DNA from: Bacillota bacterium
GTDB taxonomy: Bacteria > Bacillota > Clostridia > Acetivibrionales > JAEZXR01
Assembly (NCBI GenBank): GCA_023419605.1
Contig: JAEZXR010000089.1
Location: 55,499 to 119,498, forward strand
Direction of reading: 5' to 3'
Length of the DNA: 64,000 nucleotides
Both the position numbers and the translations under genes were made by a program. This document shows, in pieces, positions 16,378-23,639 of this stretch; position 1 is the stretch's first letter; each line of letters starts with the position of its first letter. Under the pieces are notes generated by a model. That model worked only from the letters and a program-made list of their open reading frames with translations. It had not been told where the DNA came from and did no database searches.

Positions 16378-17360
16378 CCACTCTCATCTCCAACAGCAAG
16401 GATTTCTTCTGCTTCCCCAAGCCTTCGAATTGCTTCCTCCCTCACTTTAGCCTCAATCGACTGATCTACTGCAATTTCCTCTATAATCTTTTTCATATCA
16501 GTACTACTATAATTCAGATTGCCCATACCGTTAAAAAACTGATGAATCTTCACAAGCCTGTTCTTGGACGCTTCTACTTTACTTCGGTCCAGGACCTCAC
16601 TGCCGGGTTTTGTACTCTTTAGCTCAATCTCCGTCACCTGTATACTGTCCATCAAATCCAGTATAACTACTTTGGGTTTTCTCTCCATTTCACTGAGTGA
16701 ATTGGATATACGAACAATACTCCCAGGATTGATGAAGTACTTTCCTTCCTGCTGAACAACCCCAAAACCGCTATGATAATGGCCGGCTAACGTGATATCC
16801 GCTTCAGTATCCGTAATCTCTTCTACCCGGGTGTATTGAACCTCTCTTAAAAAAGGTTTGTTCAAGAGCATCCCATGTACAAGGTGAATCGCATACTTCA
16901 CATCATTTCTTTTTTTAATAAGATAATACTCTCGGAAGCCATCCCCATCAATGGCGTAGTTATAAGAGCTCCCGGTAATTTGGACTCTGACACCGTTTTG
17001 TTCCAAAACCAACTCCTCACCGGACTGCAAAAGCCTTACCAGTCCAATTCCCTCTATAAGGCCTAACATGGTCCTCTCCAGCGATTCCGGATTCTGTCCG
17101 AAAATGTCATGATTGCCTGCAATCGTGATAATGGGCTTTGTAAACCCATTAATAATGATGGCAAATTCCCTGACGACTGCCGGGGAGACATCCGGACGGT
17201 CAAACCAGTCACCGCCATTCAGTACATAATCCACCCTCTGTTGTTCGACTAATTCACGGATCTCCAGCAGCTTTCTCTTCAATGTCCCGGGAAAGTTATC
17301 CTTCCGGTTTTCCGGTGTCGTCCCTCGGATGTGTGTATCGGTAAAATACAAAAAACGCAT
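16374..17360 (-). CDS. SbcD/Mre11-like metallophosphoesterase
   Basis: A 328-residue calcineurin-like phosphoesterase. Metal-binding motifs appear in order: DTH (residues 8-10), GGDWFDRP, GNHD, an H in VHGML and GHYHSG. This is the SbcD/Mre11 layout of a DNA double-strand-break nuclease. The start chosen, MRFLYFTDTH, follows GGAGG closely; longer readings add a 25-residue extension without a ribosome site. It is the first gene of a coupled three-gene set with the Rad50-like and coiled-coil proteins. Confidence 0.85.
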   Translation of the reverse strand: MRFLYFTDTHIRGTTPENRKDNFPGTLKRKLLEIRELVEQQRVDYVLNGGDWFDRPDVSPAVVREFAIIINGFTKPIITIAGNHDIFGQNPESLERTMLGLIEGIGLVRLLQSGEELVLEQNGVRVQITGSSYNYAIDGDGFREYYLIKKRNDVKYAIHLVHGMLLNKPFLREVQYTRVEEITDTEADITLAGHYHSGFGVVQQEGKYFINPGSIVRISNSLSEMERKPKVVILDLMDSIQVTEIELKSTKPGSEVLDRSKVEASKNRLVKIHQFFNGMGNLNYSSTDMKKIIEEIAVDQSIEAKVREEAIRRLGEAEEILAVGDESG

Positions 17361-17482
17361 TCTTCCTCCATCAATATAACGTGTATGGACATCCTTCATC
17401 CATATTATGACTCTTTTTTTAGCTGTTAATTCCACGATAAAATATAGAAGCTCCTTAACGGAAAATGATTTTTATAAAACGC

Positions 17483-17511
17483 TTGACATAATGCCCATTA
17501 TCCCTTATACT
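17483..17511 (+). promoter_or_regulatory. Promoter of the tRNA-CAU/tRNA-Phe unit
   Basis: TTGACA (17483-17488), a 17-base spacer and TATACT (17506-17511), ending 19 bases before the first tRNA. Eleven of twelve consensus positions match, as expected for stable RNA. Confidence 0.85.
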
Positions 17512-17530
17512 GATATTCGTTGCTTTTGAC

Positions 17531-17607
17531 GGGCCTTTAGCTCAGTTGGTTAGAGCAACCGGCTCATAACCGGTTGGTCCGCGGTTCGAGTCCGTGAAGG
17601 CCCACCA
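17531..17607 (+). tRNA. tRNA with anticodon CAU, probably tRNA-Ile2
   Basis: A full cloverleaf with encoded CCA. The acceptor stem is GGGCCTT/AAGGCCC, the anticodon loop CTCATAA, the T arm GGTTCGAGTCC. The acceptor and D arm (CCTTTAGCTCAGTTGGTTAGAGCA) resemble Bacillus tRNA-Ile(CAU), whose C34 is changed to lysidine, more than elongator tRNA-Met. The two can be hard to tell apart by eye. It is not the initiator tRNA. Confidence 0.9.
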
Positions 17608-17611
17608 ATAT

Positions 17612-17687
<76 letters not shown>

Positions 17688-17692
17688 GATGT

Positions 17693-17740
17693 AAAAAGTG
17701 AGTTTCGTGTGATAATAATCGCGCAAAACTCACTTTTCTT
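17693..17740 (+). terminator. Terminator of the tRNA-CAU/tRNA-Phe unit
   Basis: AAAAGTGAGTTT pairs with AAACTCACTTTT, with further pairing inside and a short T tract. It lies right after tRNA-Phe. Confidence 0.75.
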
Positions 17741-17835
17741 CGTCTGAACGGAAGTGCTTTTTAAAAAGAAGAATTGCTTTCACATTCGTTTTTGTAAGCA
17801 CTTCAAATTTATAATAAAATTATTTACTAAAAGTG

Positions 17836-17868
17836 TTGACAACACAAACAAACCTGTGCTAATATAAT
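17836..17868 (+). promoter_or_regulatory. Promoter of tRNA-Tyr
   Basis: TTGACA (17836-17841) with TAATAT 18 bases on, or TATAAT 21 bases on, about 56 bases before the tRNA. The preceding 90 bases hold nothing else that I can identify. Confidence 0.65.
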
Positions 17869-17923
17869 CTTCGTCGACAGCAAAGCCTGTTGTTGAACGG
17901 AAAACAGCTTGATTTAAATATAT

Positions 17924-18009
17924 GGGGAGGTTCCCGAGCGGCCAAAGGGGGCAGACTGTAAATCTGTTATCTGACGATTTCGATGGTTCGAATCCATCTC
18001 TCCCCACCA
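17924..18009 (+). tRNA. tRNA-Tyr (GTA)
   Basis: An 86-base class II tRNA with encoded CCA. The acceptor stem is GGGGAGG/TCTCCCC, with one G-U pair. The anticodon loop is CTGTAAA (GTA), and the variable arm is long, as expected for tyrosine. It has its own promoter and terminator. Confidence 0.95.
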
Positions 18010-18040
18010 AAAAGGAAACTGCAAGTGCAGTTTCCTTTTT
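18009..18040. terminator. Bidirectional terminator between tRNA-Tyr and sspH
   Basis: A 14-bp perfect stem (18009-18022 with 18027-18040), loop AAGT, with A and T runs at the ends. It serves tRNA-Tyr from the left and sspH from the right. Confidence 0.85.
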
Positions 18041-18055
18041 TATTTTAGCAAATTA

Positions 18056-18244
18056 TTAATGCAGCTGATTCTGATCCGTTTCTACCAGTTGTTTTACTGG
18101 CACCTCGCTTCTATTCCCGCTTTCGAGGTATTTTACTGCTGCATTTTCTCCATTAATGCTTTCAATCCATACAGAACTCCCCTTATGCAATACTTCTACC
18201 ACGCCATAGGAGTCATAGATCGCTTTCGCTCTTTCTATTTCCAT
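18056..18244 (-). CDS. sspH: SspH-family small acid-soluble spore protein
   Basis: A 62-residue protein beginning MEIERAKAIYDS, with the SspH-type core (VEVLHKGSSVWIESI) and a VPVKQL segment near the end. H-type SASPs are minor proteins of the spore core made in the forespore under sigma-G. GGGAG precedes the ATG by 8 bases; a start five codons upstream lacks a site. A sigma-G-like promoter lies about 40 bases upstream. This supports an endospore former. Confidence 0.88.
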   Translation of the reverse strand: MEIERAKAIYDSYGVVEVLHKGSSVWIESINGENAAVKYLESGNRSEVPVKQLVETDQNQLH

Positions 18245-18281
18245 GAAACAATCTCCCAACCAATATAATTTGTATATTATT

Positions 18282-18310
18282 TATTATTTACAAGGGCGCA
18301 GAGAGTATTC
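18282..18310 (-). promoter_or_regulatory. Sigma-G-like promoter of sspH
   Basis: GAATA (18306-18310) and AATAATA (18282-18288), 17 bases apart on the leftward strand, fit the sigma-G pattern (gnATR, cATnnTA) with one mismatch and one base less spacing than usual. Confidence 0.5.
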
Positions 18311-18361
18311 ACAAGTCATTAAATGTAACTACGACAGATTACCTCCGTCCTCTAACACAAC

Positions 18362-18389
18362 AAAAAAACACCGGAAACCAATCCAGTGT
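18362..18389 (-). terminator. Terminator after ferritin
   Basis: In leftward RNA ACACUGG pairs with CCGGUGU around an 8-base loop and is followed by seven U. Confidence 0.75.
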
Positions 18390-18415
18390 CTTTTTGTTCA
18401 TAAGAAATAATTTTA

Positions 18416-18940
18416 TCAAGCCTGGTTCCCTGCCAATTGAGGAGCTTGCGTATAAGTTCTTTGCGCAAATTCCTGATCCAGCATGAGGATTCCTCTGCCA
18501 TCATTACCAACCAGTTTCACTTTTCTCAAATTATTGTCCATGTTCGCTTCCTCCTCTGCCTGTTCCGTTACAAACCATTGGAGAAAAGCAGTGGTTTTAT
18601 GGTCTCTTTCCTCAAGAGCGAGATTTACAATATTGTATATGGACGCTGTAACAAACTTCTCGTGCTCCAGGGCTAAAGCAAACACTTCTTCCGGTGATGC
18701 AAAATCAAATTTTGGTGCATCAATGACACCCAGCCTGACATTTCCACCTACATGGTTCACATAGTTGAAAAACACCATGGCGTGGTCTCTTTCCTCTTGT
18801 GTCTGTACCCGGAAGTAGTGTGCAAACCCGGCCAAATTTAAAGAGGTCAGGTAAGCTTCCATCGAAAGATATAAATATGCAGAATAAAATTCCTTTTGAA
18901 TTTGTTCGTTTAATAATTTCTCCATTTTTTCGCTAATCAT
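18416..18940 (-). CDS. ftnA: Ferritin, bacterial non-heme type
   Basis: A 174-residue four-helix-bundle protein of the 24-mer iron storage cage. The ferroxidase residues E17, E50 and H53 are in place, with further acidic and Gln positions in helices C and D (ALEHEKFV, VTEQAEEEA). AGGAGG lies upstream of the ATG. The leftward promoter is weak by eye (TTTAAA-17-TATAAT around 19004-19032). A Fur box lies 220 bases upstream but is closer to another transcript. Confidence 0.96.
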   Translation of the reverse strand: MISEKMEKLLNEQIQKEFYSAYLYLSMEAYLTSLNLAGFAHYFRVQTQEERDHAMVFFNYVNHVGGNVRLGVIDAPKFDFASPEEVFALALEHEKFVTASIYNIVNLALEERDHKTTAFLQWFVTEQAEEEANMDNNLRKVKLVGNDGRGILMLDQEFAQRTYTQAPQLAGNQA

Positions 18941-19161
18941 GGTTAAGTCCTCCTACTATTCAAGTATAATATGTACACTATACATCTTATATGTGTTACA
19001 GTAATTATATACCAAAAAATCAATGATTTAAACCAGCTTTTTGAAACAATCCGGGTCAATCTGCATAAAATATTTAGTATCGGCAATACGATAGCCCTTA
19101 CTTTTTCACCATATTCTAACATGTTGTAACCAATTTGTATGCATAACATATATTGATAACA

Positions 19162-19180
19162 GATAATGAAATTGATTATC
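19162..19180. promoter_or_regulatory. Fur box
   Basis: GATAATGAAATTGATTATC matches 16 of 19 positions of the classical Fur box GATAATGATAATCATTATC and is itself an inverted repeat. It lies between the divergent ftnA and asnB genes, 18 bases before a terminator hairpin. Confidence 0.65.
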
Positions 19181-19197
19181 AATTGAGAATGGAGTAC

Positions 19198-19229
19198 AAA
19201 GACGTACTGCCCACTGCAGCGTCTTTTTT
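19198..19229 (+). terminator. Strong terminator just downstream of the Fur box
   Basis: An 11-bp stem with a two-base bulge (AAAGACG..CTGC with GCAG-CGTCTTT) followed by six T. No coding gene lies between it and the Fur box, so it may end a short non-coding transcript or act as an attenuator for asnB. The rest of this 356-base gap (18941-19296) shows no other gene; a weak TTGTTT-17-TTATAG downstream could serve asnB. Confidence 0.7.
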
Positions 19230-19296
19230 GTTTTCTAACTTATATCTATATTATAGCATGAGATAGATGCAGGTTTTGTGAAAGGGGATGTATATT

Positions 19297-21138
19297 ATGT
19301 GTGGTATAACAGGCTGGATCGACCTTAAAGAGGACCTTTCAGGCCAGCACCGAATTATTGAAAGAATGACAGAAACGTTGAAGTTTAGAGGTCCGGATGC
19401 AGAAGGTATTTGGATGTCAGAACATGCAGCACTGGGACACCGAAGGCTTGTGGTGGTTGATCCGGAAGGAGGCGGCCAGCCGATGCTCCGTCAGTTGGGA
19501 GATACAACCTATGTGTTGGTTTATAACGGAGAGCTTTATAATACCATGGACATACGAAAGGAGCTGGAGGGGTACGGTCATAAATTTTCGGGTCATTCAG
19601 ACACGGAAGTCCTTCTGGTATCCTACATACAATGGGGGCCCGAGTGTGTAAAAAAACTTAACGGAATCTATGCTTTTGCCGTATGGAATGAGAAAGAGAA
19701 ATCTGTCTTTATGGCCAGAGATCGCTTTGGGGTAAAACCACTGTTCTACGCAGTTAGAGGCTCCTCTCTCATCTTTGGCTCCGAACTTAAAGCGCTGCTT
19801 GAAAATCCTTTGGTAAAACCCGAGATTGATGTGGAAGGTCTTGCCGAGATCTTTTCTCTTGGTCCTTCCCGAACGCCAGGACATGGTATATTTAAAAATG
19901 TGAAGGAATTAAAACCGGCTCACCGTATGCTATATGATTCCACCGGGTTATCCTTAAGCTGTTACTGGGTTCTGGAAAGCAAACCCCATACCGACAGCGT
20001 GGAAGATACCGTGGAAAAGGTAAGAGAACTCGTTAAGGACACTATTGAAAGACAATTGGTATCGGATGTGCCTATTTGTACCTTTTTATCCGGGGGACTC
20101 GATTCCAGTGCCATCACCGCTCTTGCAGCCGTTCATTTAAAAAACACGGGCAAAGGGCAGCTGCACACCTATTCTATCGATTATGTGGATAATGACAAAT
20201 ACTTTACTCCCAGTGTGTTCCAACCCAACTCCGATGCTCCCTGGGTAAAACTTATGTCCGATACCTTTAAAACAAACCACCATTATATAACCATCGATAC
20301 CCCCCAGTTGGTGGAAGCATTAAAAGGCGCTCTGGATGCACGGGACCTGCCAGGGATGGCCGATGTGGATTCCTCACTATGGATGTTTTGCCATGAGATA
20401 AAAAAGGAACATGTGGTATCACTTTCGGGAGAATGTGCAGACGAGGTTTTCGGAGGATATCCTTGGTTCCACCGGGAGGATGCACTCAATGCCAACACCT
20501 TCCCCTGGGCCCGTTCATTGGAGGAAAGAACAAGGGTACTTTCTCCCGAGCTTGTTAGTTTGATCAAACCCGAAGAATATATCTCCCGCAGGTATCAGGA
20601 AACCCTTCAACAGGTTCCCAAGCTCCCCGGCGAAGATCCTGTAGAAGCCCGCAGGCGTGAAATGTTCTACTTGAACATAAACTGGTTTATGAGTACTCTT
20701 CTGGACCGGAAGGACCGCATGAGCATGGCTGCAGGACTCGAGGTCAGAGTGCCCTTCTGCGACCACAGAATGGTACAGTACGTATGGAATATTCCCTGGG
20801 AAATCAAGGTAATGGGCGGCCGTGAAAAGGGCGTTTTGCGACAGGCCTTAAAAGGAATATTGCCGGATGAAATCGTTGAGCGTAAAAAAAGTCCATATCC
20901 TAAAACTCACAATCCAGCTTATGAGGCGGCTGTCAGTGGTTGGCTTACTGAAATATTGGAGGATGGCAGTTCTCCATTACTCTCCCTCATTGACGTTGCA
21001 ACAGTAAAAGCAATGACACAAAGCAAATCCGATTACGGCAAACCATGGTTCGGACAGTTGATGGCCACTCCGCAGATGTTTGCATATCTGATTCAGATAG
21101 ATATGTGGCTTAGGAAATACAAGGTACAAATAATATAA
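19297..21138 (+). CDS. asnB: Asparagine synthetase (glutamine-hydrolysing)
   Basis: A 613-residue enzyme that makes asparagine from aspartate, ATP and glutamine. The start is set at MCGITGW because Cys2 must become the N-terminal nucleophile of the class II glutaminase domain; Met three codons upstream would block this. The glutaminase domain runs to about 210. The synthetase domain has the PP-loop SGGLDSS at 265-271. Length and central sequence recall Bacillus AsnO, which is linked to sporulation, but I cannot separate AsnB from AsnO by eye. Confidence 0.93.
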   Translation: MCGITGWIDLKEDLSGQHRIIERMTETLKFRGPDAEGIWMSEHAALGHRRLVVVDPEGGGQPMLRQLGDTTYVLVYNGELYNTMDIRKELEGYGHKFSGHSDTEVLLVSYIQWGPECVKKLNGIYAFAVWNEKEKSVFMARDRFGVKPLFYAVRGSSLIFGSELKALLENPLVKPEIDVEGLAEIFSLGPSRTPGHGIFKNVKELKPAHRMLYDSTGLSLSCYWVLESKPHTDSVEDTVEKVRELVKDTIERQLVSDVPICTFLSGGLDSSAITALAAVHLKNTGKGQLHTYSIDYVDNDKYFTPSVFQPNSDAPWVKLMSDTFKTNHHYITIDTPQLVEALKGALDARDLPGMADVDSSLWMFCHEIKKEHVVSLSGECADEVFGGYPWFHREDALNANTFPWARSLEERTRVLSPELVSLIKPEEYISRRYQETLQQVPKLPGEDPVEARRREMFYLNINWFMSTLLDRKDRMSMAAGLEVRVPFCDHRMVQYVWNIPWEIKVMGGREKGVLRQALKGILPDEIVERKKSPYPKTHNPAYEAAVSGWLTEILEDGSSPLLSLIDVATVKAMTQSKSDYGKPWFGQLMATPQMFAYLIQIDMWLRKYKVQII

Positions 21139-21167
21139 CTGTCTACCGGCATAGTATAACTATAATC

Positions 21168-21216
21168 ACAGGGTATTTTACGTTTGATTTCCAATCGTAA
21201 GGTACCCTGTAATTTT
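21168..21216 (+). terminator. Hairpin terminator after asnB
   Basis: ACAGGGTA pairs with TACCCTGT across a 27-base interior that itself pairs (ACG with CGT), followed by AATTTTA. The 457-base gap to the next gene holds this hairpin, a possible -10 box TATAAT near 21480 and the leader hairpin below; I see nothing else between 21217 and 21475. Confidence 0.6.
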
Positions 21217-21508
21217 ACCTATATATAAAAGAAGAAACAGTTTTCCATGTTTTTTGTTTACTCATATTTTCTTCCTTCCCCTCTGTTGCAGATGTTAAAT
21301 TCATACCGTAAAAAATGATTTATAAAGCTGTTATAGGCAAAATTTGATATTAACAGCTACAACTCGATAATGATTGAATACATGTGGTTATTAAATAAAA
21401 AATACGTAAACTGCCTATAATAAGCATGATAAAGTTTTAATCCGTTGCAGTTCAAAGTTTATATATGTCGGAAAAAGTATTATAATTAGCAATTAGTTAG
21501 TAAATGTG

Positions 21509-21557
21509 GCGGTAAAAATGTGTAACATCATGTGCTTGTTACTTTCCGCTGCTTTTT
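21509..21557 (+). terminator. Terminator-like leader hairpin upstream of kimA
   Basis: GCGG..GTAACA pairs with TGTTAC..CCGC around a 9-base loop and is followed by TGC and seven T. It lies 38 bases before the potassium transporter start, in what should be its 5' leader. That layout suggests transcription attenuation. No c-di-AMP (ydaO) riboswitch pattern is visible upstream. Confidence 0.55.
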
Positions 21558-21595
21558 TTAATTTACTTTAAACATTATTTCTGAGGTGGAAAAAC

Positions 21596-23476
21596 ATGAC
21601 AACTAATAGGTTTAAAAGGTTTATAATCGGTAGACCTCTAAAAAATGAGGATCTCGGTGATGAAAAATTCAGTGTTTTTTGGGGTCTGCCAATTCTAGCC
21701 AGTGATGCGCTTTCCTCTGTTGCCTATGCCGTAGAGGAAATCCTGCTGGTTTTATTTCCCGTCATAGGAATGCTGGCTTTTTCAAGCATGACGCATATAG
21801 CAGCTGCTATCATTGGCCTTGTAGTAATTCTTGCCTTTTCCTACAGACAAACGATTCAGAATTATCCCAACGGCGGCGGTGCCTATGTAGTGGCTAAGGA
21901 AAACCTGGGCTTAATGGCAGGTGTTACAGCAGGTGCGGCGCTGTCAGTGGATTATATATTGACGGTAGCAGTTAGTATTTCTTCGGGTGTGGCACAGATA
22001 ACTTCTGCGTTTCCAGCACTCCGGCCTTATACCATACCCCTTTGTCTGGGTATCATACTTTTAATTATGGTTGGTAACCTCAGAGGTATCAGGGAATCGG
22101 CCAAACTATTCAGTATACCTGCGTATGCTTTTATCATTGCAGTACTCGCTATGCTGATCTGGGGATTTTTTAAGCTTAGAAGCGGTTACATTCCTGAACC
22201 CCCAGTGGCTCTTGATCCTGCAGTGGTTCAAACAACCAGCTCAGTTAGTCTATTTCTTCTTTTGAGAGCTTTCTCCAATGGCTGCTCCGCCTTAACCGGT
22301 ATAGAGGCTGTGAGCAATGCAGTTCCCAACTTTAAGGAACCTTCCATCAAGCATGCCAAGACCGTTATGCTCCTCCTATGTACATTGGTTGTAGTGCTGT
22401 TTGGAGGTACTATTTTACTGGCAAACGCATTTCATGTGGCTCCTACCCATGGAAAAACCGTCATCATTCAAATCGCGGAACAGATTTTCGGAAATGGGTT
22501 TATGTTCTATTATGTTATGGCATCCACCTTTGTAATCCTTGCCATGGCTGCCAATACGGCCTATTCCGGTTTTCCTCTGCTTGTTTCGGTTATCGCCAGA
22601 GAGGGCTATGCTCCAAGACAGCTAAGCATGCGAGGAGACCGCCTCAGCTTCTCCAACGGAATTTTGCTTTTATCTGCGATTTCCGCATTACTGATTGTTA
22701 TATTTAATGCAAATGTATCGCATTTGATTGGTCTGTACGCCATAGGGGTGTTTATATCCTTTACGCTTTCTCAATCCGGTATGTTTATGAAATGGTTCCG
22801 GTCAAGAGGTAAGAACTGGGTTCCTAAAGCAATTCTAAACGGGTTTGGTGCTTTCGTTACAGCCGTCGTCGTTGTAATCATTGCCATAACCAAGTTCAAT
22901 GAAGGCGCTTGGATTGTTGTTTTCCTTATTCCTACACTCGTTCTATTAATGATGAAAGTGAGGAAACACTATGAAGCTGTTTCCGAGCAGCTGCGGCTGA
23001 CTCCGGAAGAGGTTTCAACGATGGATATCACTCAGGACCACTATAGAAACAGGATTATCGTACCCATTGAGAGCGTCAACAAAGCCAGTATAAGAGCACT
23101 GCGATACGCTCGTACCATTTCGGATAATGTAGTTGCTTTTAATGTATCTATCGATGAGGAATCCGGTGAAAAGGTAAGGAAAAAGTATTCAATGCTCAAA
23201 ACGGATATTCCGCTTATTGTTAAATACTCTCCTTTCCGAAAGGTTGTTGAGCCTCTGCTGAAATTCATCGAATCTGCAGAATACGATTATCGCAAGGGTG
23301 ATATGATAACGGTCATACTTCCGCAGTTTGCAGTGAGATCCTGGTGGCACACCCTGCTTCATAACCATTCCAGGGTATTTATTGAAAGAGAACTTTTAAA
23401 ACACAAACACATTGTGGTAGCTACTATGCCGCTTCAACTGAAGCCGGACCATATGATCCAAAAACATCAAAAATAA
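21596..23476 (+). CDS. kimA: KimA-like potassium importer (APC superfamily permease)
   Basis: A 626-residue protein with about 12 membrane helices and a 160-residue cytoplasmic C-terminal domain. It reads closely like Bacillus KimA (YdaO): KRFIIGRPLK, SDALSSVAY, YRQTIQNYPNGGGAY, FSNGCSALTGIEA and RGDRLSFSNGI. KimA is a high-affinity proton/K+ symporter inhibited by c-di-AMP at its C-terminal domain. In Bacillus its gene has a c-di-AMP riboswitch; here only a terminator-like leader hairpin is seen. The start has AGGTGG upstream. Confidence 0.88.
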   Translation: MTTNRFKRFIIGRPLKNEDLGDEKFSVFWGLPILASDALSSVAYAVEEILLVLFPVIGMLAFSSMTHIAAAIIGLVVILAFSYRQTIQNYPNGGGAYVVAKENLGLMAGVTAGAALSVDYILTVAVSISSGVAQITSAFPALRPYTIPLCLGIILLIMVGNLRGIRESAKLFSIPAYAFIIAVLAMLIWGFFKLRSGYIPEPPVALDPAVVQTTSSVSLFLLLRAFSNGCSALTGIEAVSNAVPNFKEPSIKHAKTVMLLLCTLVVVLFGGTILLANAFHVAPTHGKTVIIQIAEQIFGNGFMFYYVMASTFVILAMAANTAYSGFPLLVSVIAREGYAPRQLSMRGDRLSFSNGILLLSAISALLIVIFNANVSHLIGLYAIGVFISFTLSQSGMFMKWFRSRGKNWVPKAILNGFGAFVTAVVVVIIAITKFNEGAWIVVFLIPTLVLLMMKVRKHYEAVSEQLRLTPEEVSTMDITQDHYRNRIIVPIESVNKASIRALRYARTISDNVVAFNVSIDEESGEKVRKKYSMLKTDIPLIVKYSPFRKVVEPLLKFIESAEYDYRKGDMITVILPQFAVRSWWHTLLHNHSRVFIERELLKHKHIVVATMPLQLKPDHMIQKHQK

Positions 23477-23495
23477 TTGTACTATTCATAGAGTT

Positions 23496-23543
23496 CAAAC
23501 AAAAAACAGTTTACAGCAGCTGCTGTAAACTGTTTTTTGTTTG
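23496..23543. terminator. Bidirectional terminator between kimA and pepF
   Basis: A perfect 48-base palindrome (24-bp arms) with A6 and T6 runs inside the arms. It lies between two convergent genes and would terminate both. Confidence 0.85.
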
Positions 23544-23550
23544 TATACCA

Positions 23551-23583
23551 CAGGACCTGGCTGCATTATGCAGCCAGGTCCTG
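23551..23583. repeat. Second perfect hairpin beside the terminator
   Basis: A GC-rich 15-bp perfect stem (23551-23565 with 23569-23583) with a 3-base loop and no U-run. It stands 8 bases from the terminator palindrome, on the pepF side. It may protect the pepF 3' end from exonucleases. Confidence 0.6.
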
Positions 23584-23639
23584 TTCTCTCTATTTGTGCA
23601 GGTGAACGTAAAAAGATCCGTTATATTTTTCACCTCCTC

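Noticed and set aside
17780..18010. Leftward 76-codon reading frame over tRNA-Tyr
   Set aside because: It is the complement of the tRNA and its promoter; the tRNA is certain.
18943..19182. Leftward 79-codon reading frame upstream of ferritin
   Set aside because: AT-rich composition and no ribosome site; it overlaps the Fur box and the likely ftnA promoter.
21300..21595. c-di-AMP ydaO riboswitch before kimA
   Set aside because: No recognisable ydaO core; only a terminator-like hairpin is visible.
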